Assembly (NCBI GenBank): GCA_037693485.1
Contig: CM075351.1
Span: 73,434,001 to 73,498,000 of the forward strand
Length of the DNA: 64,000 bases
Direction: 5' to 3'
Source of the DNA: Kitagawia praeruptora
Lineage: Eukaryota; Streptophyta; Magnoliopsida; Apiales; Apiaceae
Within the stretch, counting starts at the first letter, position 1. Each line of letters begins with the position of its first letter. The notes under the pieces were generated by a model. That model was not told the DNA's origin and made no database searches. It worked only from the letters and a program-made list of their open reading frames with translations. The position numbers and the translations under genes are program-made. This document shows, piece after piece, positions 11,759 to 23,231 of this stretch.

Positions 11759-14700
11759 CACTACACCACAAATGGTCTATGGCAACACCCAAAATAAGTG
11801 TTAAAAGTGCTGAAAAATGTTACCATAGGATTTAAGGCAACACTTTTGTCAATTTTGAAGGTGTTGGGAATTTGCATGTGGGCTTAGAGGTTAAGCCAAC
11901 ACATTTTGATAAAACTATGGCAACATCAACACGATGTTGCCTTAGGCACTTATGCCAACATTTCGTGCAAAATAGCAACACTATTTCCGGTGTTGGCATA
12001 AAGTCTATGGCAACACTATCTACTCAACACCAACACCCTTGCGATGTTGCCATTTAGCCTATGCCAACATATTTGTCCTTCTACAGCAACACCAGTTGAT
12101 ATAAATTTTCTGAAAATTTATATTTAATTATTTTTTTGGATTTTGTTTTACTTGTGATATTCTTCAAATTTTCAAAAATACAATAAAAAATTAACGCAAA
12201 TCAAGGTAAACTAAAATATAATTTGAATAAATCACATTTATAAAACTAAAATATATCACTAATTCCTTTACAAAAAATTACTAATTACACAAGTCAAATC
12301 ATTATACAATTAAATCTACACTCCATTTCAACTAGTTGTAGAGTGGCTTTCTGGCTTTTTTCAACCTTATATTGTCTAGTGATTCAACAGCAACACTTGA
12401 AAATTTCACTCTAAAGGAGAGCTCTTATGTCTTAGTAACAATTCTTATGTCTTCCCATGAAGACCTCTTCAAGTTTGGAGGTGGAATTTGCTCCTGCAAA
12501 TGAGATTCCATAAAATCATGAGATGATATTCTGAATATTTAGAGCTGCCAATGCCATACTTAGTATGGCATACTATGACATGATATTTTGCAAAATATAT
12601 CAACATTATATATAAAAATGAAACAGAAATTTTAAGATATGTGCAGTAAATTGCAGTAAAACATGAAAGACACTCATAGTAGTGTTCGCAACAGTATCAT
12701 TCTGAAAACCTGTATTTGCGCAGCCCGTAGGTTATATGCTATGAATTTGCTTTAAACACTTGATTAACTGCATTTCGTACTAATTTGTCACTAAAAGCAA
12801 AATGACCACAGACATGGTCACTTGCCAGAATCACTAATTTCTATTTTGTGCATGATTCCAAACAAGCTATGCATCACAGTAACCTATGCAGAAATTACTC
12901 AGATGTGGCACTATCTTTCTTTTCAAGTACAACTTGAAAAAATTAATTAATTGCTCACATGTTCTAAAGTTAATAATACTCAAAAATATGTTCCGCTTAG
13001 TTAAGGAAAGTGTATATTATTACTGCAAAAAAGAACATTGTAATACAGTAATATATATAATAAGAACATGAAGTAAGAAATTAAAAAACATGAAAATAAG
13101 CTGGAAAATATATACAAGGACATAACTACTGCTACATCTTTTATCTAAAATGTCTTAAAATTGAAAATATCTTAGAACATATGTTTCCACATGGTGCAGT
13201 GGATAATGACTTTACCATCTTAGATACTTAGCTTGTTGTTTCCAAATTAAATGTAGTATACTAGACAACTAGTAGTATTTATTTAATATTCAAAGACCAA
13301 GGGCGGGATGAGGCCAGCCAAGCCCCTTCTCCAGAGTTTACAGCATTGAGTGAACTACTAATGAAAAATGACAACCGTGAGGTGTTTTTTTTTTCTTTTC
13401 GCTTCATATAAAAAATTCAAAATGATTGGCTAAAAGTTACAGGGTCAGGTTCTTTAGAAATAAATGGAAATAATATATAGTTTCTAGATAACTGCTCGAA
13501 GTAATCTGAAAATTAAACATATGGCTGAGATGTTGATGACCATATCTGCAACTGGGAACAACATATGACACCTTAATGAATAGTTTAGTACAAGCATGTA
13601 TAGTGCAGAACTTACTTCCTCTTCAGAATAATTCGATACAGTACGCCAGTGCTGAAAATATTCAAATTCTTTAGTATTTGATAGCCTGGAGCATCCACAT
13701 AGGAAAAGATATAATACTGCCAAATATACAATATATAAGAGATATGATGGCCAAAGCTACTAGTGTGTATACTAAGATTAGAAAATATCAAAATAATAAA
13801 CCAACCTGGAGTAGATTCTTCACTAGGTAAAGTGCTGCAGGAATTGGGTATACGCTAACTTCATCAAATGTTGTACTCAACCTAACAGAGTTTATAATGT
13901 AAGAGATACAAAAATCAGAAAACTTGTAACGACAGACTTCTTACAAGTATTATTAGGATTCGGAGAACAATATATATAAGATGTCTGTCTAAAGAAAGGA
14001 GGCAAACTTATTTAGTCAAAAATTCACAAAGCAGAACTCCTTATGCATTGAGAGATTCATACCCTAAACTATAGTCATGTGGTGGTTTATTTTTATTTAG
14101 TACGTTTAAAGAAAATGACGTTCCTATCACTAAACATAAAACCAGAAGACATTTATGTATTAGTGAATAAATATACTAGCTACTGCTGCAAGTGAATTGC
14201 AAAGAAATGGTTTAACAGGTATCACGTGTGTTTTGGGAGATTAATGAGGTTGAATGCTAATTAAGATATACAACACATCAAAACAAAAAAAAAAAATACA
14301 ATCGAACAAACCTCAAAGATAAACCAATTACAATCTATCAGAGATAAACTAGAGCCACAGCTACACTAAAAATATACAGAAAACAAACCTCAACCGTAGG
14401 ATTTCCTTTGCTATTAAAGATCTCACAAGCCTTAATTGATTGGATTGTACACAAAATCCTTAGTGCTTAAACCTTGAGAGACATCTGGACTGCTTGTCAC
14501 CACCTTAGTTTTACCGCAGAAACAGATAATTATATAGTGTAGTCATCTGTAACCGATACAAACATTGCAATGTTTTCAAGGAAGTACTGCTCAAGAAGCT
14601 ATCTAATTTCTATGAGAACTGAACTGCATAAATTGCATTAGCTTTATCCGCAATAGAAATTACATAGTTACTCATCTTCAGCCAACAATTGAATGGTTGG

Positions 14701-15797
14701 AAAAATATTGATCCGCACAAATAGTTAGCCAGTTGCCACCAAATCATGTAAGTGATACATATATTGGTAAAAATCTATTCAATAGTGATAAGTTAAACTG
14801 TAGGAAAGATCTTTAGAGCACATGATAATTCAGATTAAACAAGAGAACATTAAAACACTGCATCCACTTATAATACTTATAAATAATTGCTTTTCAGTCA
14901 CAAAACCCAGACTCAGGGATTATACTGTCAATTTTAATAACTACGAAATTAAAACACTGCATCCACTTATAATACTTATAAATAATGCTAACGAAAAATT
15001 TAACATGCGTATACATACCTATAACACAGTATACAAATCCAAGCCGTACTTTTAAGCCCGAATCCAAGCCCGAATTCAAATCAAATAAGCCATAATTTTG
15101 AACTCGAATTAGCTGTGAAACAAAGAAGAGAGCCCAAATTAAAAATAATTAAACACAAGAGTTTCGATTAAACATAAGAACTGAAACTAATTTGAACCCA
15201 AACCGAAGTAACCCAGTAACCCTAATTCGAAGAAGGCCAAAGAAACATTGATTCGAGAAGGCCAAAATCAAAGAGCAATCGACCAATTTGAGGGCTCAAA
15301 TCTCTAATTAGTAGTTTATTCAGCATATAGAGAGATAGAGAGAGTATACTGAGATGAGCGGAGATGGACAACGGAGATGAATAGGTGAGATGGACATCGG
15401 AGAGATGAGAGGGAGAGAAGAGAGTGAGAGAGATGAGAGCCGAGAGAGATATGAGATCTGTTAGCTTCTATATTTTGTTTCTTATTTTTGTTTTTATTTT
15501 GTATTTTATTTTCTTTTGTTTTAGATGAGAGCGGGCTTTTTAAGTTCAGTGAAAATTTTAGCGGGCTCCTATTTTCAACAATAGTGCCAAAATTTTTAAC
15601 ATTTTTTCAGATGTCTAAGGCAACACCAATTCATGTGTTGGCATTGATGACTAAAATGCATCTAAGGCAACATGAATGGCAACATCCTGTTATGATGTTG
15701 GCTTATATCAAATTTATTCAATTTTTAGCATCTAAGGCAACATTTAACGTGGCAACATCGATTTTCAATGTTGGCAAAGACCATTTGTGGTGTAGTG
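11759..15797. mobile_element. Non-autonomous CACTA (En/Spm-type) DNA transposon
   Basis: It begins CACTACACCACAAATGGTCT and ends in the exact reverse complement, giving 20-bp terminal inverted repeats of the CACTA type. The 3-bp TSD is cga at 11756-11758 and 15798-15800. Both ends carry dense subterminal repeats of GGCAACA and its complement in both orientations: about a dozen in 11770-12110 and several more in 15600-15790. No transposase or other long ORF is present, so it would need enzymes from elsewhere. The interior is AT-rich, with a purine-rich block at 15330-15460 and a 39-bp direct repeat at 14849-14887 and 14948-14986. Confidence 0.93.
14849..14986 (+). repeat. 39-bp direct repeat pair inside the CACTA element
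   Basis: The segment starting attaaaacactgcatccac occurs at 14849-14887 and again at 14948-14986 with 60 bases between. No function is apparent. Confidence 0.9.
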
Positions 15798-15830
15798 CGA
15801 CGATCTTACAGTCGAATCGAAGCTCACATC

Positions 15831-16013
15831 ATCTAGTTTCTAAATATGTGCCCAGAATTCGTGGGGGATCATTATTTGATTTTATATGATTTTTACAAAA
15901 TTCGAATTTAAAGATTCAAAATTATGATTTTTCGTAAACTTGATTGTTTATGTGATTTGATGATTCCATGTTGTAGATAATTTTCTCCTGGTCAGTTTGG
16001 TATATCATATGTT
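15831..16013 (+). repeat. Direct repeat copy 2 inside the chromovirus LTR
   Basis: Partner of 11442-11624; one visible substitution (gggatcatt against gggatcaat). With CACTA removed, the two copies would lie roughly 160 bp apart. Confidence 0.9.
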
Positions 16014-18282
16014 AGGTTTTGAGTTCGTTAAACATGTTTAGACGTGGTTTGATTATTTCGAAATTGTTCTTGAGTGTTCTTGGTGTTCATCGGAAAATGT
16101 TGACTTTTTGAACGGAATTTTAGTTCGAGTAATTGTTTGGAAATTCCGGGTTGGCGAAGTTGTAGATCGTTCAAAGACAAAGCTTGTGTTGAGTTTGGGT
16201 CATGTTTAACTAGATTTCGAGTGTCGCCGGAGTTGCGCCGCCGGCCGGAGCTGTCATTGCCGCCGGTGGTGGAGCTTGAAGAAGAAGACGATGAATAGTG
16301 CTGATTATTTCTGATTTTTATTTTAAATTGTTTTAATTTTCGAAAATTCATATTTAATTCAATAAAAATCAGAAAAATACAAAATCAGTTTCTAAATTTT
16401 CAGAAAAATATTTTCTGTATTATTTTAAAACAAAAATCGGATTTATCCAAAATTATTATTTATTTTAAGATTTTTGGAATCATTTCCTTAATTATTTAAA
16501 TGTAGAATTTAATACTTTAATTATATTAAATCATTTCGAATAATAATTTAAATTGATTTAATTATTCGATAAATGAGATCATTTATCGAATAATTTTATT
16601 CATTAATTATTGTTTAATTTAATTAATATAATTGAGGTTATTTAATTCCAAATTATCCCGTTTTGAGTTTTAAATGCTTTAAAAATATTAGAAAAATCCC
16701 AAAAAATTATGAAAATTGTTTTAAAAATATTTCGAAGCGAGATTTAATTTATGACGAGGTTCGGACTTGTGTTAAAAATAATTGTAGAGTTCCATTAATT
16801 GATTACGTGATTTGAATGTGTCCGCTAGGGCAATATAAATGTTACGTGCTAAATGAATTATGTAAATTATGTGAATTACATGAAATACGTGGAATGAATA
16901 GTGAGATGTATTAGTATTTGATTCGAGACATTTATTATAGAGTCGAGTCAGAGGAGCAAAGGAAAAGCTAAAGCAGAAGGTTACGAGAATATTTAGACGG
17001 ACTTGACCTTATTATCAGGCAAGTATTTTTCTATCACTTGTTATCCTATTAAATATACAAATGCTATGCCATGTATCCCTTTAAATTATTGTTCAAGAAA
17101 TCATTCTTAAATTATTCACAGCATGAATCCATTGAATTATTCTTATCAACTTTGACGAGATTTATTTAAATTATCATTGACGATTCATTTCAACCTTTTT
17201 AGGCATTCGCTCTAGTCGATGCCTTATTACTCTTGATTAATTATTATTACCCAAATTGTGGCGTTCGACTTCGTCGACGCCTATAATATCGTTGCATTCG
17301 ATTTACCCATTTCTTGTATCGATCTAGACGACACTTATTGTTATTATTGTTGATTCTTCATTATCACCCCATTGTTGTATCGAACTCATTGATACTAGAT
17401 GTTGTACCATTTGTTATCATACATTCACTTTGAGTTGTTTTCCTGGAACGTGAACTTCCAGTGATTGTTGTGATCGAGGTTGTCAATCTTCCGACACCTA
17501 ATTATGATTTAAAGGTTGTCAATTGTACCGACACCTGAACGGAAGGTTAGAATTGGTGGATTTATATAAAACTTGACCTTAATTGGTCTGACCATATATT
17601 GGTCGATGTGTAAGGCCTTTCAGTGCCTTGGATCCGATGAGGACTTTGCTTTGTGCACTGTCCGGGTTAGAGCGTGACTGATCAGCATGCCTAACTTTGT
17701 TTTTAAAATTATGAGATGGACCAGTTCTAACATTCTGAGTAATTGACTCTAGTTGATGTTGAGCCACTTTCTTATGGCATTATTGATTGTCGGAACTTAT
17801 CCGAATTTATCTGTTCATATCACTGAACTTGATTCACCTTTCAGATATTCCAGTATGGCTTGTAGTTAATACATGGAACGATTAAAAGTTTATTATTTAT
17901 TTATACATTGAAGGATATTCTTGTTGAGCTTTCTGGCTCACCTTGCAATGTAATGTTTCTTTTCCAGTTAAGATCGAGGATGTTTAGACCTAGTGGCTCG
18001 GCAGCCAGGGGAGTGAGGTTTGATGATTGAGAGTGCAGCTGGTTTAATTTCGTGTATTGTTGTAATAAATGGATTGGATAGACTAGACATTTAAGATCTG
18101 TCAGATTGTATTAAATTATATTTGAGGTTTGTAATAGTAATTAGCAGTGTTTGTTTCATACTTTAGCCTGTGCTCGTATCTTGGATGAGGGATTGTATTA
18201 TTATTGTTCCGCATTTACAGGTTTGTATTGTTTAAGTGAGTTGTGAGCCCGGATCTGTATCCCGGATCTGCGAGGCGTCACA

Positions 18283-18700
18283 GGTTTATTCCCAGATCTA
18301 AGGATTGCTAAGGTTCTAGTTTGATTTTAGTTTGTAGCTTTATTTTGTAATCTCATTTTTACAATTGTAAGATCGGTTTGTTTTTTGCTATCTCACCGTT
18401 TGTGTGAGTTTTGTTATTGTCTCACCGTTTGTGTGAGTTTGCTTTTGTCTCACCGATTGTGTGAGTTTGGTGTTTGATCATATGATCTTGGAGGATTGTA
18501 CGAATATGGATAAACACTTTGATGAAGTGTTAGTGTGTTACACACACATGTCTGCGAATGTTGTAGCTCATAGTTTAGCGAGGGCGACATATTCTATGTC
18601 AAGTCTTACAGAGTGAAATGTTTCTGCTCTAGATTTTATCATCTGTAAGCTTGATTCTGAGAAATATTAATGCAAGTACGATTTTATCAAAAAAAAAAAA
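18283..18700 (+). pseudogene. LINE-like 3' fragment with RNase H end and poly(A)
   Basis: A short frame (18476-18616) reads LEDCTN, then SANVVAHSLARATYSMSS and a stop. This resembles the C-terminus of the RNase H domain (RVT_3) carried by plant L1-type LINEs. A run of about 12 A's ends the unit at 18700, as expected for a 5'-truncated LINE. Three near-identical segments with a ctcac/gtgag hairpin precede it (18391-18470). The left limit is uncertain: it may start after the preceding LTR at 18283 or nearer 18440. Confidence 0.6.
18391..18470 (+). repeat. Three tandem hairpin-forming units
   Basis: Three copies of tctcaccgtttgtgtgag, the third with one change, at about 29-bp spacing. Each can fold through ctcac/gtgag arms around a 7-base loop. 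Confidence 0.85.
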
Positions 18701-19057
18701 TGCCCATATATACAATATTTGGGGTTAAATAGTTTCCATTTGGGTTTTAATTGGTTCAAATATTTGGGGTTTATAAATAATTTTTTTTTTTATTTAAATG
18801 TATTCTCTTACGGGTTTAACAATTAATTTTTGGGATTTAACTTTTCCATTTTGTGTTTTAGAAATATTCAGAAAGACGAATAAACGATATGAGGACTTAG
18901 GTTTGGGGTTGTTTACAACCCTAAACCCTAGATCCAAAACCCTAATTTATCCTGATTTTAAAAAATCGGGGCTGGTCCCCGATTTTTTAAAAATCAGGCC
19001 GCCGGACACGTTAAATATTCATTTTTTTAATTAGAATTTTTAAATTTGTCTGTTTTT
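18701..19057. other. Non-coding spacer with degenerate repeats
   Basis: AT-rich, no gene. It contains two related segments (around 18740-18780 and 18813-18888) with the core ttttccattttgtgttttagaaatatt. The second recurs at 21103-21178 beyond the solo LTR. Telomere-like aaccctaaaccctag occurs at about 18917-18932. Confidence 0.7.
18951..18998. repeat. Inverted repeat with 21-22 bp arms
   Basis: The arm cctgattttaaaaaatcggg begins at 18951. Its near-perfect complement ends at 18998, around the 5-base loop ctggt. Telomere-like ccctaa motifs lie immediately to the left. Confidence 0.9.
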
Positions 19058-21091
19058 TGATGTGCTAAAAATAAGTATTTAAATAATTGAATCGCAAGCG
19101 CACAATTCGTTTCGTTGTAAAATTTGAGATTCGTTCCTCAGGGACTAATATTTTCGCCAATCTTAATTTTTAATTTAATCGAATTAGAATAATTTGGGTT
19201 TTTTGGAAAATTTGATTTTACTTTTTAATTCCTTGAAGAAAATTAATTTTATTCTAATTTTAAACTACCTAATTAAGAATTGAAAACAACAAAAATTTAA
19301 TTACTCTAAAAAACTCTAAATTCGAATTGAATTTTTAAGAAAAAAATTCGACAGGATTGAGTTGTAAAATTAAGCTCGCCAAAATTGTAAAAACTCAGAA
19401 CCAATCGAAAATCAAAAAGGACGATCTACAGCAATAAAACTCGACTAAAAACTCAGAAGATACGCACTAAACTGAACCAACAAACTTGCAGTATTAAACC
19501 AAGGCAAAACGAAAATGCAATGACTAAACTAATCGACATGAAACGCAGCAAAAACAAATGCAGAACACCCTCAGAACTCGGCTAAAAACAGACTGAACAA
19601 AACCAGTAACATAAACTTCGAAGAGATAACTACTCAATAAACCCAGTGATCTAACGAAATTAAACCCACAGGAAAAACTCCAGCCATTGCAAGAATCCAG
19701 AACAAAACGAAACACAGAACTAAACTTTTAACAAGACTACTCATCAATGTTTAAACCCAAACAACAGAGACTCAAAACACAAATTAGAACAACTCCTCGC
19801 AGAAAACATAACGAATCTCAGGAATATGACCGAGTCGACTCATCACAGAACTCGTACACAGAAACACAGTACAAACTCATTAATTAACAGCTACTAAAAC
19901 TCAAAACGAAACGAACTCAAAACCAATCGAAACAGAAAAAAATTGACAGAAAGAAATGGGGTTTTGAAGGGAAAGGACAGGGGAAGGATGGGAGTTGCCG
20001 CGAAGGGAAAGAAAAGGGATAGAGAGAGCGAAGTCGGTTGAAGAACGGAGCAGGGGAGGGGGGTGTGATTGGGATTTCAGTTTGTAGTGACGAAGATAGT
20101 AAGAAACAAGGCTGGGTTTTGATGGAAATGAAAACAAAGGAACAGGGGAAGAGGGGGTCTGTGTAATGTTTGTGTAAAACAAAAAGAAACAGCTAAAACA
20201 GGGGAGCTAATATAAAGCTTCGAATAAACTCTAAACTGATAGGTAAATAAATTCCGAAAATTAATTAGCTACTAATATTTTTGTGTTTTTTTATATATAA
20301 TTAAATACGAAAATAAGAAAATTATCTAGGCAATTAAAATTATACTACACTAAAATGATGATTTAGAATTAAAATGCCCACAATAAAATGGAAATTTAAA
20401 GGGGCTAAACTACGAATTAAACTACGAACATGAAATTAAAGTTTCGTTACTCTCAACCCCTAGTGGTTAGCATTTCGCTACTTTGTCCACTAAACGGATT
20501 TACGAAAGTAACGAAACAAGGCAACAATAAAGGAAAGTGCAAGACAAGAATTTAAAGGAAATAAAATTGCATTAAAATAAAAGGGAGTGTTTACAAAATT
20601 TAGAACTAAAACAAGAAATTAAATCTACCCTAAAACTACACTACCCTACTCCTACTCTACTCTAAGTTTAAAAATACAAAGGAAATGAGGGGGTATTTAT
20701 AGGATGGGAATTAGGGTTTAGGGGGGGTGTGGGTAAATCTTGACCCTACATTTGGTTTGTGTGGTGGTGTAATCCTAGCCATTAAAAGATTCCTTCCCCA
20801 TTAAGCTTTGGTAGACTTGATCTTGGCCATACACTTTTTAAGTGTGTTGGGATGATCTCCACCTTCCATGTGTCCTCCAAGATTCCATTTCCACCAAACT
20901 CCTAATTCTTTTTCCTTTTTTTCTTTTTGGTCCTTTTTCTTCCTCTTTTTCCCTTCCTTGCACTTTATTTCTCTATTTTGCCATTTCTTTATTTATTCAC
21001 GAATTTCCTGAAATGCAACAAAATAAATTATTAAAATACGAGTTCAAGCAATAAATAGGTAATAAAAATATGCAAAAATATGCACTTATCA
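19058..21091 (-). repeat. Solo LTR, Athila type (2,034 bp)
   Basis: Starts tgatgtgctaaaaata and ends gcacttatca, matching the ends of the Athila LTR at 8342-10591. Shared internal blocks include the cgcaagcgcac segment near the start and gtggttagcattt (about 20464-20476). It is flanked by a 5-bp duplication ttttt (19053-19057 and 21092-21096). No internal region exists, so this is the product of LTR-LTR recombination. Strand is given by homology to the oriented copy. The duplicated bases are low-complexity, so alone they are weak evidence. Confidence 0.85.
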
Positions 21092-22668
21092 TTTTTCCTT
21101 AGGGGTTCAACGGTTAATCATTGCATTTCAACTTTTCCATTTTGGGTTTTAGAAATATTCGAAATGATGAATATAAATAAATAAATAAATTAGTAACAAG
21201 CTATTACTCACTCATCACTTGCGTAATACATGTATTACACTTTTAAAAAATGCGTAATAAGTATTACCATGTCATAAAATGCGTAGGCCGGTAGATATGG
21301 CCACTGTTCAGCGCGTGCAGTATTCTTATCCAATGAATAAAAAAAAAGGTAAATCTGGCCTTTATAGCTAACTTTTTTTTTTAATTTTTAAAACTATTTT
21401 AACTAACACTACCAAATTTGCGTGTCCAAAAATCTAACAAGTGTCAAAGTAAAGAGTACGAGCATGGAGATGTTCATAAAGCACGAAACCTAAAATTAGG
21501 TCTATTCGATCCGAAAAAAAAATCAAAAATATTGATTTGGAAAAAGCTCGGCTCGATTTGTTAACCTTATACGGATCTTCTATTTTTCATCAAATTCGAC
21601 TCGGTTCGAAATCTAAAAGCCCGAAATCCAAAAAGTATGGATAAATCCCAAACCCAAAACAGCCGGGAATAAAATCTGATTCAGTCCGAATAAAAATTCA
21701 GGATTTTTGAAAAACCCGGATAAAAACTCGACTTTTTATAGATAAAATTTAACAATATATAATATTTTTAATAATTTCAAAAATATTGATATATAAGTTT
21801 AAAAGGGCTAGATAAAAGCAAAATCTAAAATATGTAATTTTTTAATAATATCAAAAAAAATAATAAAAATTACAAAAATTCGGTTCGACCCGGCCTGGCC
21901 TATCCCGCGGGTCAAAAACGGTCCTCATATTTTAGAAAGTCTGGCCCGACCCAATTTTATGAAAATATCAACCCAATCCGATTTTGAAAAAGTTTGAATA
22001 AAATCCAACTCGAAAGACTATTTATGCATCCTTAGAATTGTGTTCGAGTATATAAAACGAATGGAAGTACATAAATTACACCAAGTGACCTTTTATACTT
22101 GTTTCGAAAGATTTGGAGATATTTGGAAGTTATAATTTTGAAAAATTAGTGATAAGATAAAATCTCTAATATTAATGTTAAATTAATGTTTGATACTTAA
22201 CAGATTTAAATAGATTTTTGAAATCAAAAAGTTAATTTTGAGTAAACTATTTCATGAATTTTTTCCACCTTATTTTTGACATCGAACCTTTAACATCTAG
22301 TAAAGAGAATGAGTGAGATACTTTGAGAAGTTTTTTATTTAAACGATTATAATGTTTATGATTTATAAAAAAAAGTAACTCAAAGTCTCAAATAACTAAT
22401 TCCCAAATAAATTCATATAAAATATTTAATTTAATTTGTTAGTCAAAATAAATAATTCACTTCGTTAACCAAAAGAGCCGGTTTAATCCGTTTCTAACTA
22501 ACAATAGTGACGTTTTCTGAAACACAACTACGCAAGTGGCGAGTAGAAACTACTCCGTACTAAAGTACGGGACAGCGGGAGATATTTTTGAAATTTTTTC
22601 ATGATACAAAAAACACTGTTCTCTGTTTTCCAGAAAAAACTGTGTTTCTCTGTTAGAAGCATATATTA
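21092..22668. other. Intergenic region upstream of the split host gene
   Basis: No ORF that I trust. It holds an ataa microsatellite near 21174-21190, a 16-bp palindrome at 21223-21238 (gtaatacatgtattac), and a stretch (21480-22020) of recurrent cccgaa/gtccgaataaaa motifs that may be an old, unclassified repeat. The last 150 bases before the start codon would be promoter and 5' UTR. They contain gcgggaga (22575-22582), one base from an E2F-like core. Confidence 0.6.
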
Positions 22669-22760
22669 ATGGAGAAACAGAGTAGGAAATTAAAACTGAA
22701 CAAGTCATTTAAATTAGGGTTACGCACTTACGCTCCCTTCTTACTGCTTCTTCCATACAG
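22669..22760 (+). CDS. Exon 1 of the Nnf1-like gene, apparently frameshifted
   Basis: The ATG at 22669 opens a Lys-rich frame ending SFKLGLR. The last part of the exon matches the expected continuation (LRSLLTASSIQ, ending CAG|GTACTT at 22760/22761) only in another frame. The sequence ttacgcac ttacgctc at 22720-22735 looks like an 8-bp tandem duplication. Removing 8 bases would give an 84-nt, phase-0 exon, matching the phase-0 start of exon 2. As it stands, the ATG frame reads through the donor into intron 1. No alternative in-frame ATG serves the second frame, which has a TAA just upstream. Confidence 0.6.
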
Positions 22761-23187
22761 GTACTTTTTTCCTTTTTTCCTTCCTCTTTCATATGCTCTG
22801 GACTGGATTGTATTTCTTTTGTTATTATATTGCCATTTTCTTTGTAATTGAAATGCTCTACGCTGCTGCTTATATGAAAATTATTTAGGTTTTTTGTAGT
22901 TGTTTCTTTTGATTATTTCGACAATTTTGTATTCATGAATAGTTATTTTTAGTTAAGAAAATTGGGGAGAATTGATGGTTAGAACTTAGAACATTACTGT
23001 AGTCAGGGACTAAATTGGCACTGTGCGCCAACCCTAGTGAAAATGTAACTTAACACGTTATTTTTTACGGAGAATTGGGTGATGAACTTTTACGGTTTTA
23101 TCATTTGAGTGGGAAGAATACTTTTTCACTTGGTTTACTTTTAATTTAAGGTGCTTTAGTCGAACTTTTGTAATATACGTGATTTTT

Positions 23188-23231
<44 letters not shown>

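Larger units (their letters stand above)
10762..18282 (+). repeat. Putative 3' LTR of the chromovirus, interrupted by CACTA
   Basis: The start is well supported: TGTAAGAAC directly after the polypurine tract. The right end is a guess at gaggcgtcaca (18282), the last TG...CA-compatible end before unrelated LINE-like sequence. No second LTR is visible to confirm it. Without the 4.0-kb CACTA element and its 3-bp duplication the LTR would be about 3.5 kb, plausible for Tekay-like elements. It also contains an internal 183-bp direct duplication. Confidence 0.5.

Noticed and set aside
15488..15889. 133-residue plus-strand ORF across the CACTA right end
   Set aside because: It spans the CACTA terminus, the TSD and host LTR sequence, so it cannot be one gene.
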